Below are positions 1 to 13,165 of a stretch of DNA of 64,000 nucleotides, in pieces. How positions within the stretch are numbered: the first letter of the stretch is position 1; each line of letters starts with the position of its first letter. The position numbers and the translations under genes are program-made. The stretch lies in NCBI GenBank assembly GCA_032433765.1, contig JAVIAB010000139.1:45089190-45153189 (forward strand). The letters are read 5' to 3'. The notes under the pieces are model-generated. The model worked only from the letters and a program-made list of their open reading frames with translations. It had not been told where the DNA came from and did not search any database. Source of the DNA: Megaustenia siamemsis. Lineage: Eukaryota > Mollusca > Gastropoda > Stylommatophora > Ariophantidae.

Positions 1-3000
1 GACATAAGGTGCACTGTCCTAGCAATAGAAACTCAGGGAGTACCATGAAGCGTTAGGTGGACATAAGGTGCACTGTCCTAGCAATAGAAACTCAGGGAGT
101 ACCATGAAGCGTTAGGTGGACATAAGGTGCACTGTCCTAGCAATAGAAACTCAGGGAGTACCATGAAGCGTTAGGTGGACATAAGGTGCACTGTCCTAGC
201 AATAGAAACTCAGGGAGTACCATGAAGCGTTAGGTGGACATAAGGTGCACTGTCCTAGCAATAGAAACTCAGGGAGTACCATGAAGCGTTAGGTGGACAT
301 AAGGTGCACTGTCCTAGCAATAGAAACTCAGGGAGTACCATGAAGCGTTAGGTGGACATAAGGTGCACTGTCCTAGCAATAGAAACTCAGGTAACCATGA
401 AGCGTTAGGTGGACATAAGGTGCACTGTCCTAGCAATAGAAACTCCGGGAGTACCATGAAGCGTTAGGTGGACATAAGGTGCACTGTCCTAGCAATAGAA
501 ACTCAGGGTACCATGAAGCGTTAGGTGGACATAAGGTGCACTGTCCTAGCAATAGAAACTCAGGGAGTACCATGAAGCGTTAGGTGGACATAAGGTGCAC
601 TGTCCTAGCAATAGAAACTCCGGTAACCATGAAGCGTTAGGTGGACATAAGGTGCACTGTCCTAGCAATAGAAACTCAGGGAGTACCATGAAGCGTTAGG
701 TGGACATAAGGTGCACTGTCCTAGCAATAGAAACTCCGGAACCATGAAGCGTTAGGTGGACATAAGGTGCACTGTCCTAGCAATAGAAACTCCGGAGTAC
801 CATGAAGCGTTAGGTGGACATAAGGTGCACTGTCCTAGCAATAGAAACTCCGGGAACCATGAAGCGTTAGGTGGACATAAGGTGCACTGTCCTAGCAATA
901 GAAACTCCGGTAACCATGAAGCGTTAGGTGGACATAAGGTGCACTGTCCTAGCAATAGAAACTCAGGGAGTACCATGAAGCGTTAGGTGGACATAAGGTG
1001 CACTGTCCTAGCAATAGAAACTCAGGGAGTACCATGAAGCGTTAGGTGGACATAAGGTGCACTGTCCTAGCAATAGAAACTCAGGGAGTACCATGAAGCG
1101 TTAGGTGGACATAAGGTGCACTGTCCTAGCAATAGAAACTCAGGGAGTACCATGAAGCGTTAGGTGGACATAAGGTGCACTGTCCTAGCAATAGAAACTC
1201 AGGGAGTACCATGAAGCGTTAGGTGGACATAAGGTGCACTGTCCTAGCAATAGAAACTCAGGGAGTACCATGAAGCGTTAGGTGGACATAAGGTGCACTG
1301 TCCTAGCAATAGAAACTCAGGGAGTACCATGAAGCGTTAGGTGGACATAAGGTGCACTGTCCTAGCAATAGAAACTCAGGGAGTACCATGAAGCGTTAGG
1401 TGGACATAAGGTGCACTGTCCTAGCAATAGAAACTCAGGGAGTACCATGAAGCGTTAGGTGGACATAAGGTGCACTGTCCTAGCAATAGAAACTCAGGGA
1501 GTACCATGAAGCGTTAGGTGGACATAAGGTGCACTGTCCTAGCAATAGAAACTCAGGGAGTACCATGAAGCGTTAGGTGGACATAAGGTGCACTGTCCTA
1601 GCAATAGAAACTCAGGGAGTACCATGAAGCGTTAGGTGGACATAAGGTGCACTGTCCTAGCAATAGAAACTCAGGGAGTACCATGAAGCGTTAGGTGGAC
1701 ATAAGGTGCACTGTCCTAGCAATAGAAACTCAGGGAGTACCATGAAGCGTTAGGTGGACATAAGGTGCACTGTCCTAGCAATAGAAACTCCGGGAGTACC
1801 ATGAAGCGTTAGGTGGACATAAGGTGCACTGTCCTAGCAATAGAAACTCAGGGAGTACCATGAAGCGTTAGGTGGACATAAGGTGCACTGTCCTAGCAAT
1901 AGAAACTCAGGGAACCATGAAGCGTTAGGTGGACATAAGGTGCACTGTCCTAGCAATAGAAACTCAGGTACCATGAAGCGTTAGGTGGACATAAGGTGCA
2001 CTGTCCTAGCAATAGAAACTCAGGGAGTACCATGAAGCGTTAGGTGGACATAAGGTGCACTGTCCTAGCAATAGAAACTCAGGGAGTACCATGAAGCGTT
2101 AGGTGGACATAAGGTGCACTGTCCTAGCAATAGAAACTCAGGGAGTACCATGAAGCGTTAGGTGGACATAAGGTGCACTGTCCTAGCAATAGAAACTCAG
2201 GGAGTACCATGAAGCGTTAGGTGGACATAAGGTGCACTGTCCTAGCAATAGAAACTCAGGTAACCATGAAGCGTTAGGTGGACATAAGGTGCACTGTCCT
2301 AGCAATAGAAACTCAGGGAGTACCATGAAGCGTTAGGTGGACATAAGGTGCACTGTCCTAGCAATAGAAACTCAGGGAGTACCATGAAGCGTTAGGTGGA
2401 CATAAGGTGCACTGTCCTAGCAATAGAAACTCAGGGAGTACCATGAAGCGTTAGGTGGACATAAGGTGCACTGTCCTAGCAATAGAAACTCAGGGAGTAC
2501 CATGAAGCGTTAGGTGGACATAAGGTGCACTGTCCTAGCAATAGAAACTCAGGGAGTACCATGAAGCGTTAGGTGGACATAAGGTGCACTGTCCTAGCAA
2601 TAGAAACTCAGGGAGTACCATGAAGCGTTAGGTGGACATAAGGTGCACTGTCCTAGCAATAGAAACTCAGGGAGTACCATGAAGCGTTAGGTGGACATAA
2701 GGTGCACTGTCCTAGCAATAGAAACTCAGGGAGTACCATGAAGCGTTAGGTGGACATAAGGTGCACTGTCCTAGCAATAGAAACTCAGGGAGTACCATGA
2801 AGCGTTAGGTGGACATAAGGTGCACTGTCCTAGCAATAGAAACTCAGGGAGTACCATGAAGCGTTAGGTGGACATAAGGTGCACTGTCCTAGCAATAGAA
2901 ACTCAGGGAGTACCATGAAGCGTTAGGTGGACATAAGGTGCACTGTCCTAGCAATAGAAACTCAGGGAGTACCATGAAGCGTTAGGTGGACATAAGGTGC

Positions 3001-6000
3001 ACTGTCCTAGCAATAGAAAGTCCGGGAGTACCATGAAGCGTTAGGTGGACATAAGGTGCACTGTCCTAGCAATAGAAACTCAGGGAGTACCATGAAGCGT
3101 TAGGTGGACATAAGGTGCACTGTCCTAGCAATAGAAACTCAGGGAGTACCATGAAGCGTTAGGTGGACATAAGGTGCACTGTCCTAGCAATAGAAACTCA
3201 GGGTACCATGAAGCGTTAGGTGGACATAAGGTGCACTGTCCTAGCAATAGAAACTCAGGGAGTACCATGAAGCGTTAGGTGGACATAAGGTGCACTGTCC
3301 TAGCAATAGAAACTCAGGTACCATGAAGCGTTAGGTGGACATAAGGTGCACTGTCCTAGCAATAGAAACTCGGTAACCATGAAGCGTTAGGTGGACATAA
3401 GGTGCACTGTCCTAGCAATAGAAAGGGGTACCATGAAGCGTTAGGTGGACATAAGGTGCACTGTCCTAGCAATAGAAACTCCGGGAACCATGAAGCGTTA
3501 GGTGGACATAAGGTGCACTGTCCTAGCAATAGAAACTCCGGTAACCATGAAGCGTTAGGTGGACATAAGGTGCACTGTCCTAGCAATAGAAACTCAGGGA
3601 GTACCATGAAGCGTTAGGTGGACATAAGGTGCACTGTCCTAGCAATAGAAACTCAGGGAGTACCATGAAGCGTTAGGTGGACATAAGGTGCACTGTCCTA
3701 GCAATAGAAACTCCGGTAACCATGAAGCGTTAGGTGGACATAAGGTGCACTGTCCTAGCAATAGAAACTCAGGGAGTACCATGAAGCGTTAGGTGGACAT
3801 AAGGTGCACTGTCCTAGCAATAGAAAGTCCGGTAACCATGAAGCGTTAGGTGGACATAAGGTGCACTGTCCTAGCAATAGAAACTCAGGGAGTACCATGA
3901 AGCGTTAGGTGGACATAAGGTGCACTGTCCTAGCAATAGAAACTCAGGGAGTACCATGAAGCGTTAGGTGGACATAAGGTGCACTGTCCTAGCAATAGAA
4001 ACTCAGGTAACCATGAAGCGTTAGGTGGACATAAGGTGCACTGTCCTAGCAATAGAAACTCAGGGAGTACCATGAAGCGTTAGGTGGACATAAGGTGCAC
4101 TGTCCTAGCAATAGAAACTCAGGGAGTACCATGAAGCGTTAGGTGGACATAAGGTGCACTGTCCTAGCAATAGAAACTCAGGGAGTACCATGAAGCGTTA
4201 GGTGGACATAAGGTGCACTGTCCTAGCAATAGAAACTCAGGGAGTACCATGAAGCGTTAGGTGGACATAAGGTGCACTGTCCTAGCAATAGAAACTCAGG
4301 GAGTACCATGAAGCGTTAGGTGGACATAAGGTGCACTGTCCTAGCAATAGAAACTCAGGGAGTACCATGAAGCGTTAGGTGGACATAAGGTGCACTGTCC
4401 TAGCAATAGAAACTCAGGGAGTACCATGAAGCGTTAGGTGGACATAAGGTGCACTGTCCTAGCAATAGAAACTCAGGGAGTACCATGAAGCGTTAGGTGG
4501 ACATAAGGTGCACTGTCCTAGCAATAGAAAGTCCGGGAGTACCATGAAGCGTTAGGTGGACATAAGGTGCACTGTCCTAGCAATAGAAAGTCCGGTAACC
4601 ATGAAGCGTTAGGTGGACATAAGGTGCACTGTCCTAGCAATAGAAACTCAGGGAGTACCATGAAGCGTTAGGTGGACATAAGGTGCACTGTCCTAGCAAT
4701 AGAAAGTCCGGTAACCATGAAGCGTTAGGTGGACATAAGGTGCACTGTCCTAGCAATAGAAACTCCGGTAACCATGAAGCGTTAGGTGGACATAAGGTGC
4801 ACTGTCCTAGCAATAGAAAGTCCGGTAACCATGAAGCGTTAGGTGGACATAAGGTGCACTGTCCTAGCAATAGAAAGTCCGGTAACCATGAAGCGTTAGG
4901 TGGACATAAGGTGCACTGTCCTAGCAATAGAAACTCAGGGAGTACCATGAAGCGTTAGGTGGACATAAGGTGCACTGTCCTAGCAATAGAAACTCAGGGA
5001 GTACCATGAAGCGTTAGGTGGACATAAGGTGCACTGTCCTAGCAATAGAAAGTCCGGTAACCATGAAGCGTTAGGTGGACATAAGGTGCACTGTCCTAGC
5101 AATAGAAACTCAGGGAGTACCATGAAGCGTTAGGTGGACATAAGGTGCACTGTCCTAGCAATAGAAACTCAGGGAGTACCATGAAGCGTTAGGTGGACAT
5201 AAGGTGCACTGTCCTAGCAATAGAAACTCGGGAGTACCATGAAGCGTTAGGTGGACATAAGGTGCACTGTCCTAGCAATAGAAACTCCGGGAGTACCATG
5301 AAGCGTTAGGTGGACATAAGGTGCACTGTCCTAGCAATAGAAACTCCGGGAGTACCATGAAGCGTTAGGTGGACATAAGGTGCACTGTCCTAGCAATAGA
5401 AACTCAGGGAGTACCATGAAGCGTTAGGTGGACATAAGGTGCACTGTCCTAGCAATAGAAACTCAGGGAGTACCATGAAGCGTTAGGTGGACATAAGGTG
5501 CACTGTCCTAGCAATAGAAACTCAGGGAGTACCATGAAGCGTTAGGTGGACATAAGGTGCACTGTCCTAGCAATAGAAACTCCGGGAGTACCATGAAGCG
5601 TTAGGTGGACATAAGGTGCACTGTCCTAGCAATAGAAACTCGGGAGTACCATGAAGCGTTAGGTGGACATAAGGTGCACTGTCCTAGCAATAGAAACTCC
5701 GGGAGTACCATGAAGCGTTAGGTGGACATAAGGTGCACTGTCCTAGCAATAGAAACTCAGGGAGTACCATGAAGCGTTAGGTGGACATAAGGTGCACTGT
5801 CCTAGCAATAGAAACTCAGGGAGTACCATGAAGCGTTAGGTGGACATAAGGTGCACTGTCCTAGCAATAGAAACTCAGGGAGTACCATGAAGCGTTAGGT
5901 GGACATAAGGTGCACTGTCCTAGCAATAGAAACTCCGGGAGTACCATGAAGCGTTAGGTGGACATAAGGTGCACTGTCCTAGCAATAGAAACTCAGGGAG

Positions 6001-9000
6001 TACCATGAAGCGTTAGGTGGACATAAGGTGCACTGTCCTAGCAATAGAAACTCAGGGAGTACCATGAAGCGTTAGGTGGACATAAGGTGCACTGTCCTAG
6101 CAATAGAAACTCCGGTAACCATGAAGCGTTAGGTGGACATAAGGTGCACTGTCCTAGCAATAGAAACTCAGGGAGTACCATGAAGCGTTAGGTGGACATA
6201 AGGTGCACTGTCCTAGCAATAGAAACTCAGGGAGTACCATGAAGCGTTAGGTGGACATAAGGTGCACTGTCCTAGCAATAGAAACTCAGGGAGTACCATG
6301 AAGCGTTAGGTGGACATAAGGTGCACTGTCCTAGCAATAGAAACTCAGGGAGTACCATGAAGCGTTAGGTGGACATAAGGTGCACTGTCCTAGCAATAGA
6401 AACTCAGGGAGTACCATGAAGCGTTAGGTGGACATAAGGTGCACTGTCCTAGCAATAGAAACTCAGGGAGTACCATGAAGCGTTAGGTGGACATAAGGTG
6501 CACTGTCCTAGCAATAGAAACTCAGGGAGTACCATGAAGCGTTAGGTGGACATAAGGTGCACTGTCCTAGCAATAGAAACTCAGGGAGTACCATGAAGCG
6601 TTAGGTGGACATAAGGTGCACTGTCCTAGCAATAGAAACTCAGGGAGTACCATGAAGCGTTAGGTGGACATAAGGTGCACTGTCCTAGCAATAGAAACTC
6701 AGGGAGTACCATGAAGCGTTAGGTGGACATAAGGTGCACTGTCCTAGCAATAGAAACTCAGGGAGTACCATGAAGCGTTAGGTGGACATAAGGTGCACTG
6801 TCCTAGCAATAGAAAGTCCGGGAGTACCATGAAGCGTTAGGTGGACATAAGGTGCACTGTCCTAGCAATAGAAACTCCGGTAACCATGAAGCGTTAGGTG
6901 GACATAAGGTGCACTGTCCTAGCAATAGAAACTCAGGGAGTACCATGAAGCGTTAGGTGGACATAAGGTGCACTGTCCTAGCAATAGAAACTCCGGTAAC
7001 CATGAAGCGTTAGGTGGACATAAGGTGCACTGTCCTAGCAATAGAAACTCCGGTAACCATGAAGCGTTAGGTGGACATAAGGTGCACTGTCCTAGCAATA
7101 GAAAGTCCGGTAACCATGAAGCGTTAGGTGGACATAAGGTGCACTGTCCTAGCAATAGAAAGTCCGGTAACCATGAAGCGTTAGGTGGACATAAGGTGCA
7201 CTGTCCTAGCAATAGAAAGTCCGGTAACCATGAAGCGTTAGGTGGACATAAGGTGCACTGTCCTAGCAATAGAAACTCAGGGAGTACCATGAAGCGTTAG
7301 GTGGACATAAGGTGCACTGTCCTAGCAATAGAAACTCAGGGAGTACCATGAAGCGTTAGGTGGACATAAGGTGCACTGTCCTAGCAATAGAAAGTCCGGT
7401 AACCATGAAGCGTTAGGTGGACATAAGGTGCACTGTCCTAGCAATAGAAACTCAGGGAGTACCATGAAGCGTTAGGTGGACATAAGGTGCACTGTCCTAG
7501 CAATAGAAAGTCCGGTAACCATGAAGCGTTAGGTGGACATAAGGTGCACTGTCCTAGCAATAGAAACTCAGGGAGTACCATGAAGCGTTAGGTGGACATA
7601 AGGTGCACTGTCCTAGCAATAGAAACTCCGGGAGTACCATGAAGCGTTAGGTGGACATAAGGTGCACTGTCCTAGCAATAGAAACTCCGGTAGTACCATG
7701 AAGCGTTAGGTGGACATAAGGTGCACTGTCCTAGCAATAGAAACTCAGGGAGTACCATGAAGCGTTAGGTGGACATAAGGTGCACTGTCCTAGCAATAGA
7801 AACTCAGGGAGTACCATGAAGCGTTAGGTGGACATAAGGTGCACTGTCCTAGCAATAGAAACTCAGGGAGTACCATGAAGCGTTAGGTGGACATAAGGTG
7901 CACTGTCCTAGCAATAGAAACTCAGGGAGTACCATGAAGCGTTAGGTGGACATAAGGTGCACTGTCCTAGCAATAGAAACTCAGGGAGTACCATGAAGCG
8001 TTAGGTGGACATAAGGTGCACTGTCCTAGCAATAGAAACTCAGGGAGTACCATGAAGCGTTAGGTGGACATAAGGTGCACTGTCCTAGCAATAGAAACTC
8101 AGGGAGTACCATGAAGCGTTAGGTGGACATAAGGTGCACTGTCCTAGCAATAGAAACTCAGGGAGTACCATGAAGCGTTAGGTGGACATAAGGTGCACTG
8201 TCCTAGCAATAGAAACTCAGGTAACCATGAAGCGTTAGGTGGACATAAGGTGCACTGTCCTAGCAATAGAAACTCAGGGAGTACCATGAAGCGTTAGGTG
8301 GACATAAGGTGCACTGTCCTAGCAATAGAAACTCCGGTAACCATGAAGCGTTAGGTGGACATAAGGTGCACTGTCCTAGCAATAGAAACTCCGGTAACCA
8401 TGAAGCGTTAGGTGGACATAAGGTGCACTGTCCTAGCAATAGAAACTCCGGTAACCATGAAGCGTTAGGTGGACATAAGGTGCACTGTCCTAGCAATAGA
8501 AAGTCCGGTAACCATGAAGCGTTAGGTGGACATAAGGTGCACTGTCCTAGCAATAGAAACTCAGGGAGTACCATGAAGCGTTAGGTGGACATAAGGTGCA
8601 CTGTCCTAGCAATAGAAACTCCGGGAGTACCATGAAGCGTTAGGTGGACATAAGGTGCACTGTCCTAGCAATAGAAAGTCCGGTAACCATGAAGCGTTAG
8701 GTGGACATAAGGTGCACTGTCCTAGCAATAGAAACTCAGGGAGTACCATGAAGCGTTAGGTGGACATAAGGTGCACTGTCCTAGCAATAGAAACTCCGGG
8801 AGTACCATGAAGCGTTAGGTGGACATAAGGTGCACTGTCCTAGCAATAGAAACTCAGGGAGTACCATGAAGCGTTAGGTGGACATAAGGTGCACTGTCCT
8901 AGCAATAGAAACTCGGGAGTACCATGAAGCGTTAGGTGGACATAAGGTGCACTGTCCTAGCAATAGAAACTCAGGGAGTACCATGAAGCGTTAGGTGGAC

Positions 9001-10294
9001 ATAAGGTGCACTGTCCTAGCAATAGAAACTCAGGGAGTACCATGAAGCGTTAGGTGGACATAAGGTGCACTGTCCTAGCAATAGAAACTCAGGGAGTACC
9101 ATGAAGCGTTAGGTGGACATAAGGTGCACTGTCCTAGCAATAGAAACTCAGGGAGTACCATGAAGCGTTAGGTGGACATAAGGTGCACTGTCCTAGCAAT
9201 AGAAACTCCGGGAGTACCATGAAGCGTTAGGTGGACATAAGGTGCACTGTCCTAGCAATAGAAACTCCGGGAGTACCATGAAGCGTTAGGTGGACATAAG
9301 GTGCACTGTCCTAGCAATAGAAACTCAGGGAGTACCATGAAGCGTTAGGTGGACATAAGGTGCACTGTCCTAGCAATAGAAACTCAGGGAGTACCATGAA
9401 GCGTTAGGTGGACATAAGGTGCACTGTCCTAGCAATAGAAAGTCCGGTAACCATGAAGCGTTAGGTGGACATAAGGTGCACTGTCCTAGCAATAGAAACT
9501 CAGGGAGTACCATGAAGCGTTAGGTGGACATAAGGTGCACTGTCCTAGCAATAGAAACTCAGGGAGTACCATGAAGCGTTAGGTGGACATAAGGTGCACT
9601 GTCCTAGCAATAGAAACTCAGGGAGTACCATGAAGCGTTAGGTGGACATAAGGTGCACTGTCCTAGCAATAGAAACTCAGGGAGTACCATGAAGCGTTAG
9701 GTGGACATAAGGTGCACTGTCCTAGCAATAGAAACTCCGGTAACCATGAAGCGTTAGGTGGACATAAGGTGCACTGTCCTAGCAATAGAAAGTCCGGTAC
9801 CATGAAGCGTTAGGTGGACATAAGGTGCACTGTCCTAGCAATAGAAAGTCCGGGAACCATGAAGCGTTAGGTGGACATAAGGTGCACTGTCCTAGCAATA
9901 GAAACTCCGGGAGTACCATGAAGCGTTAGGTGGACATAAGGTGCACTGTCCTAGCAATAGAAACTCCGGGAGTACCATGAAGCGTTAGGTGGACATAAGG
10001 TGCACTGTCCTAGCAATAGAAACTCCGGGAGTACCATGAAGCGTTAGGTGGACATAAGGTGCACTGTCCTAGCAATAGAAACTCAGGGAGTACCATGAAG
10101 CGTTAGGTGGACATAAGGTGCACTGTCCTAGCAATAGAAACTCAGGGAGTACCATGAAGCGTTAGGTGGACATAAGGTGCACTGTCCTAGCAATAGAAAC
10201 TCAGGGAGTACCATGAAGCGTTAGGTGGACATAAGGTGCACTGTCCTAGCAATAGAAACTCAGGGAGTACCATGAAGCGTTAGGTGGACATAAG
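1..10294. repeat. 59/57-bp satellite array (about 175 units), truncated by the left window edge
   Basis: The same unit repeats without interruption from base 1 to about 10294. The commonest length is 59 bp; 57-bp versions are frequent and 54, 56 and 58-bp versions are rarer. About 47 bp of every unit (from ccatgaagcgttaggtgg through gtcctagcaatagaaa) is almost invariant. Nearly all differences lie in the 8-12 bases between gaaa and ccatg, for example actcagggagta, actccggta, agtccggta. Short open frames at about 756-986, 3402-3617, 4683-4958, 6968-7300 and 8309-8584 exist only where several 57-bp units (19 codons) follow each other, so I do not call genes there. No promoter or RNA gene is visible inside the unit. 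The true left end is outside the window. Confidence 0.99.
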
Positions 10295-10365
10295 CTAGAA
10301 GATAGGGATCGAACCCGACCTCTCGTTGTCAGTAGACCCGTTCGCTAACCACGGATCCATTAATA
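10295..10365 (-). mobile_element. tRNA-like SINE head abutting the satellite
   Basis: Read on the minus strand, this stretch has a B-box match (ggttcgatccc, complement of gggatcgaacc near 10306-10316) and an A-box-like tggttagcgaac about 30 bases upstream, which is the spacing of a tRNA-derived RNA polymerase III promoter. The rest of a SINE body is not recognisable next to it, so this is probably a truncated head. It begins exactly where the 59-bp satellite stops. A degenerate true tRNA is the alternative, but no full cloverleaf is evident. Confidence 0.5.
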
Positions 10366-10448
10366 TATTAGGAGACCTTCGTTTATCTTTCATTTCTGCT
10401 GTTCTTCCTTGTGCATTTAATCTCTCCTTTTTCCAACCCCTGTGAGAT

Positions 10449-10690
10449 ACAGACAATTAGATGTGTAGTTACAGACAATTAGATGTGTAGTTACAGACAA
10501 TTAGATGTGTAGTTACAGACAATTAGATGTGTAGTTACAGACAATTAGATGTGTAGTTACAGACAATTAGATGTGTAGTTACAGACAATTAGATGTGTAG
10601 TTACAGACAATTAGATGTGTAGTTACAGACAATTAGATGTGTAGTTACAGACAATTAGATGTGTAGTTACAGACAATTAGATGTGTAGTT
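10449..10690. repeat. 22-bp minisatellite, 11 identical units
   Basis: The unit acagacaattagatgtgtag plus tt repeats exactly 11 times with no difference that I can see. Perfect identity implies very recent expansion or homogenisation. Confidence 0.98.
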
Positions 10691-12134
10691 ACATTTTATG
10701 ACGAAGTGTTCTATTCATCTTTATGCTTTGCGTTCTACTGATCACTGTCGATTTATATTGAAGTCCGACCATGTGGTACAAAGTTTGCTTCAGAAGAATT
10801 TGTTAGTGAATCATCAGTGTACACACAATTCGTAATATTTGTTATCAATCTATTGAGTACCTATAGGTTTGCCCATAGTGCTACAATGTCACCTCTAACA
10901 ATGAACACATTGTGTGTTGTTTACAGATACCTGCAGTAGAGTCTTGTTGTTTCTTCTTTCTGTTACATTTCCTTCTCTGTATTCTCTTGTTTGTGCCATC
11001 AATGCAATAAATCACTCGGAAAGTTAAGATCCTCTGAGTCTTTATAAAATATTCATTGACTGTCTGTATCTATGCCTTTAGTTGCTGCCTCATCAACCAC
11101 TCTATATGAATTAAAAAGATTGTTAGGCATGGCAGGCACTTGCTCGATTCAAGTATGAACATAACTTTTTTTAAAATATAGTCTTAAGCCTCGTTTATCT
11201 AACGTCTTTGCTTGTTCAAACAAACGACATTTTTTATGTATTGGTTTGTACTTTGTTTGCAAATATGGAACCATTATGGAATAATTCAACACTTTTGGCG
11301 ACTCGTACTTCGAACTTAATTTGCCCCTGAAGGCTCCTTTCAACTCGGAATTGCTTCGAATACCTTTTTTTCTATCCGATCCCTAAAGAATATCCATGTT
11401 AAAAGTATAAAGAGCAAATAGTTTAAGGTATAGATAACACAATTAAATGTTATACACAATGTAACAAAAATAAAATATGAAAACAATAAATAAATACGTA
11501 CATAGTATATAATAAAATGAAAACTGCATTTACTGTAACTTAGTGAGGAGTGGTGATGACTCGTGAGAAGAATGGTGGAGAAGAAGAGAAAGGTTACTGT
11601 TTGAAAGCGTAGTCCAACTTCATGATCACACTAAATAACTGCACTTCTGGTGTTTCTCTACCCCCCCCCCCCTTTTCCCTTTCATTCTTCATGATAAATT
11701 CTTGTTTCCCTTTGTGGTCAACACTACCATCTTCCTCATAGACTTCATTGTTTCAAAGCTCTCTATTGTTTTAACACAACAGTTAATAGACAAGTGTTAT
11801 ATATAACGGAACAAACCAAAATTAAAGCGATTAAAAAAAATTAACTGAAAACACACAACAGAAGCGCAAAACATGACTGGCGTCCACACAAAAAATACAT
11901 GTACAATCAGCTTCGTTTCCCCTCTGCGCCTGTGCCAGCGCAGTTCGATTATAGAAGCATCGTTAGAAATTTGGATCAAAATTCTACCTTCATATTTCTC
12001 ATGTGAACGCTGGAACGTTGGAAGTTATGGTCTTTTTAAGTTTGGGGTTACACTATATACAGATTTCGATTCAGTACAATCACAGTATCTAGTAGCATCA
12101 GCCAGGAAGGGTCTCTATAAATGTTGCCATAAGC
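10691..12134. other. Anonymous AT-rich sequence, no gene recognised
   Basis: Only short open frames (up to about 100 codons) without recognisable motifs are present. A run of 12 C occupies 11661-11672. The right part leads up to the target site of the SINE at 12151. Confidence 0.6.
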
Positions 12135-12150
12135 ATATAATAGTATCTCA

Positions 12151-12421
12151 GCCTCGGTGGCTGAATTATTAGTGTGCTCACTTCCTGACCAGACGGGTCC
12201 GGGTTTGATCCTCAGCAATGACGGATTTTTGTTGGGACTGACAAGGCTCCGGGGTTCACCCAGCGTTTAAAAATTGGTACCAAAGATGTTTTCTGGGAAG
12301 TAAAGGCGGCCTGGCGTGATACCGACCAAACCACCCAAAAATGTGCCGTGGTCATAGAAAAATATGGTCACTAACACCATATTCCCTTTACATCTAGCAA
12401 GGCACGGAGGGACCCTTTACT
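12151..12421 (+). mobile_element. tRNA-derived SINE, subfamily 2, with 16-bp target-site duplication
   Basis: The element starts with a tRNA-like head (ggtggctgaattattagt as A-box region; gggtttgatcctc as B box) and ends near the CCTTTAC-type tail. The central core (gataccgacca ... aaaatgtgccgtgg ... cactaacaccatattccc) is shared with the other SINE subfamily in the window although the heads differ. The flanks carry a perfect 16-bp duplication, atataatagtatctca, at 12135-12150 and 12422-12437, which fixes both ends and shows insertion by target-primed reverse transcription. The SINE encodes no protein and depends on a partner LINE. Confidence 0.93.
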
Positions 12422-12707
12422 ATATAATAGTATCTCACTATAATCACTGTACGACCTACGGCATCAAATGTATTTATAAAATCTACAAAGATATATTCAA
12501 TATGTATTTGCTTATTTTCTGTATGGTTATTTAATATGTTACTACCTAGTACATATGTCATGTCTCTGTTCAAATTCACCAACAAAACCTCTTAATGCGG
12601 TGTAATATTATTCTAATCATGAGTTTTTCCATTTAAAGCTCAAGTGTTATTTCTCATGTTTTATGCATACAGAATCATGAGTTGTATCTGCTAATAAATC
12701 AGACAAT

Positions 12708-12970
12708 AGTAAAAAAAAAAGTAAAGTACCCCCGACACGCCAAGTGGCGTATAGGGAAATATGGTGTTAGTGACCCTATATTTTACAGACCTTCAGCACA
12801 TGATTTTTGGGGTAATGTGGTCGGTATTACGCCCGTGCTGCTCTACTTTCTCAGAAAAAATCCGGTACCCATTTAAGGCTGGGTGAACCCGGAAGCCGTC
12901 GGTTGGGATCGAACACTACCCCTTGTTCGTTGTAGTCCAGTTCACTAGCCACTGAGCTATCGCGACTCCC
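12708..12970 (-). mobile_element. Full-length tRNA-derived SINE, subfamily 1, with 12-bp TSD
   Basis: On the minus strand the order is: tRNA-like head with A box (tagctcagtggctag) and B box (gttcgatccc-like, here slightly mutated), a ggttcacccagcctt segment, the shared core, then the tail cacttggcgtg ... (ctttactt)n, which appears at 12708-12730 as aaaagtaaagta. A perfect duplication aaatcagacaat lies at 12696-12707 and 12971-12982. Six other copies of this subfamily occur in the window. Confidence 0.95.
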
Positions 12971-13051
12971 AAATCAGACAATGCAGTGGCGTAATTTGGT
13001 AAACGTAATGGGTGGTTGCCCTGGAAGCAAAATTCTTTAGGACGAAAAATT

Positions 13052-13165
13052 TCACCCAAAAAGAAACGAAATTAAAAGAAAGAAAGAATGAAAAGAAAGA
13101 AATAAATAAAGAAAGAAAGAAAGAAAAAAGAACGAAAGAAAGAAAGGAAAAAAGAAAGTCTTAAT
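13052..13165. repeat. AAAG-rich purine microsatellite
   Basis: The stretch consists of imperfect gaaa and aaag repeats on the plus strand. The open frame on its complement is a low-complexity by-product. Confidence 0.85.

Noticed and set aside
756..8584. Short open frames inside the 59/57-bp satellite as a secreted Cys-containing repeat protein
   Set aside because: They exist only where 57-bp units follow each other and are broken by every 59-bp unit; the same frames are open on both strands.
1..10294. CRISPR array (regular repeats with variable segment)
   Set aside because: The variable segment is only about 8-12 bases, is drawn from a few recurring types, and the repeat is 47 bp in an animal genome; there are no cas genes.
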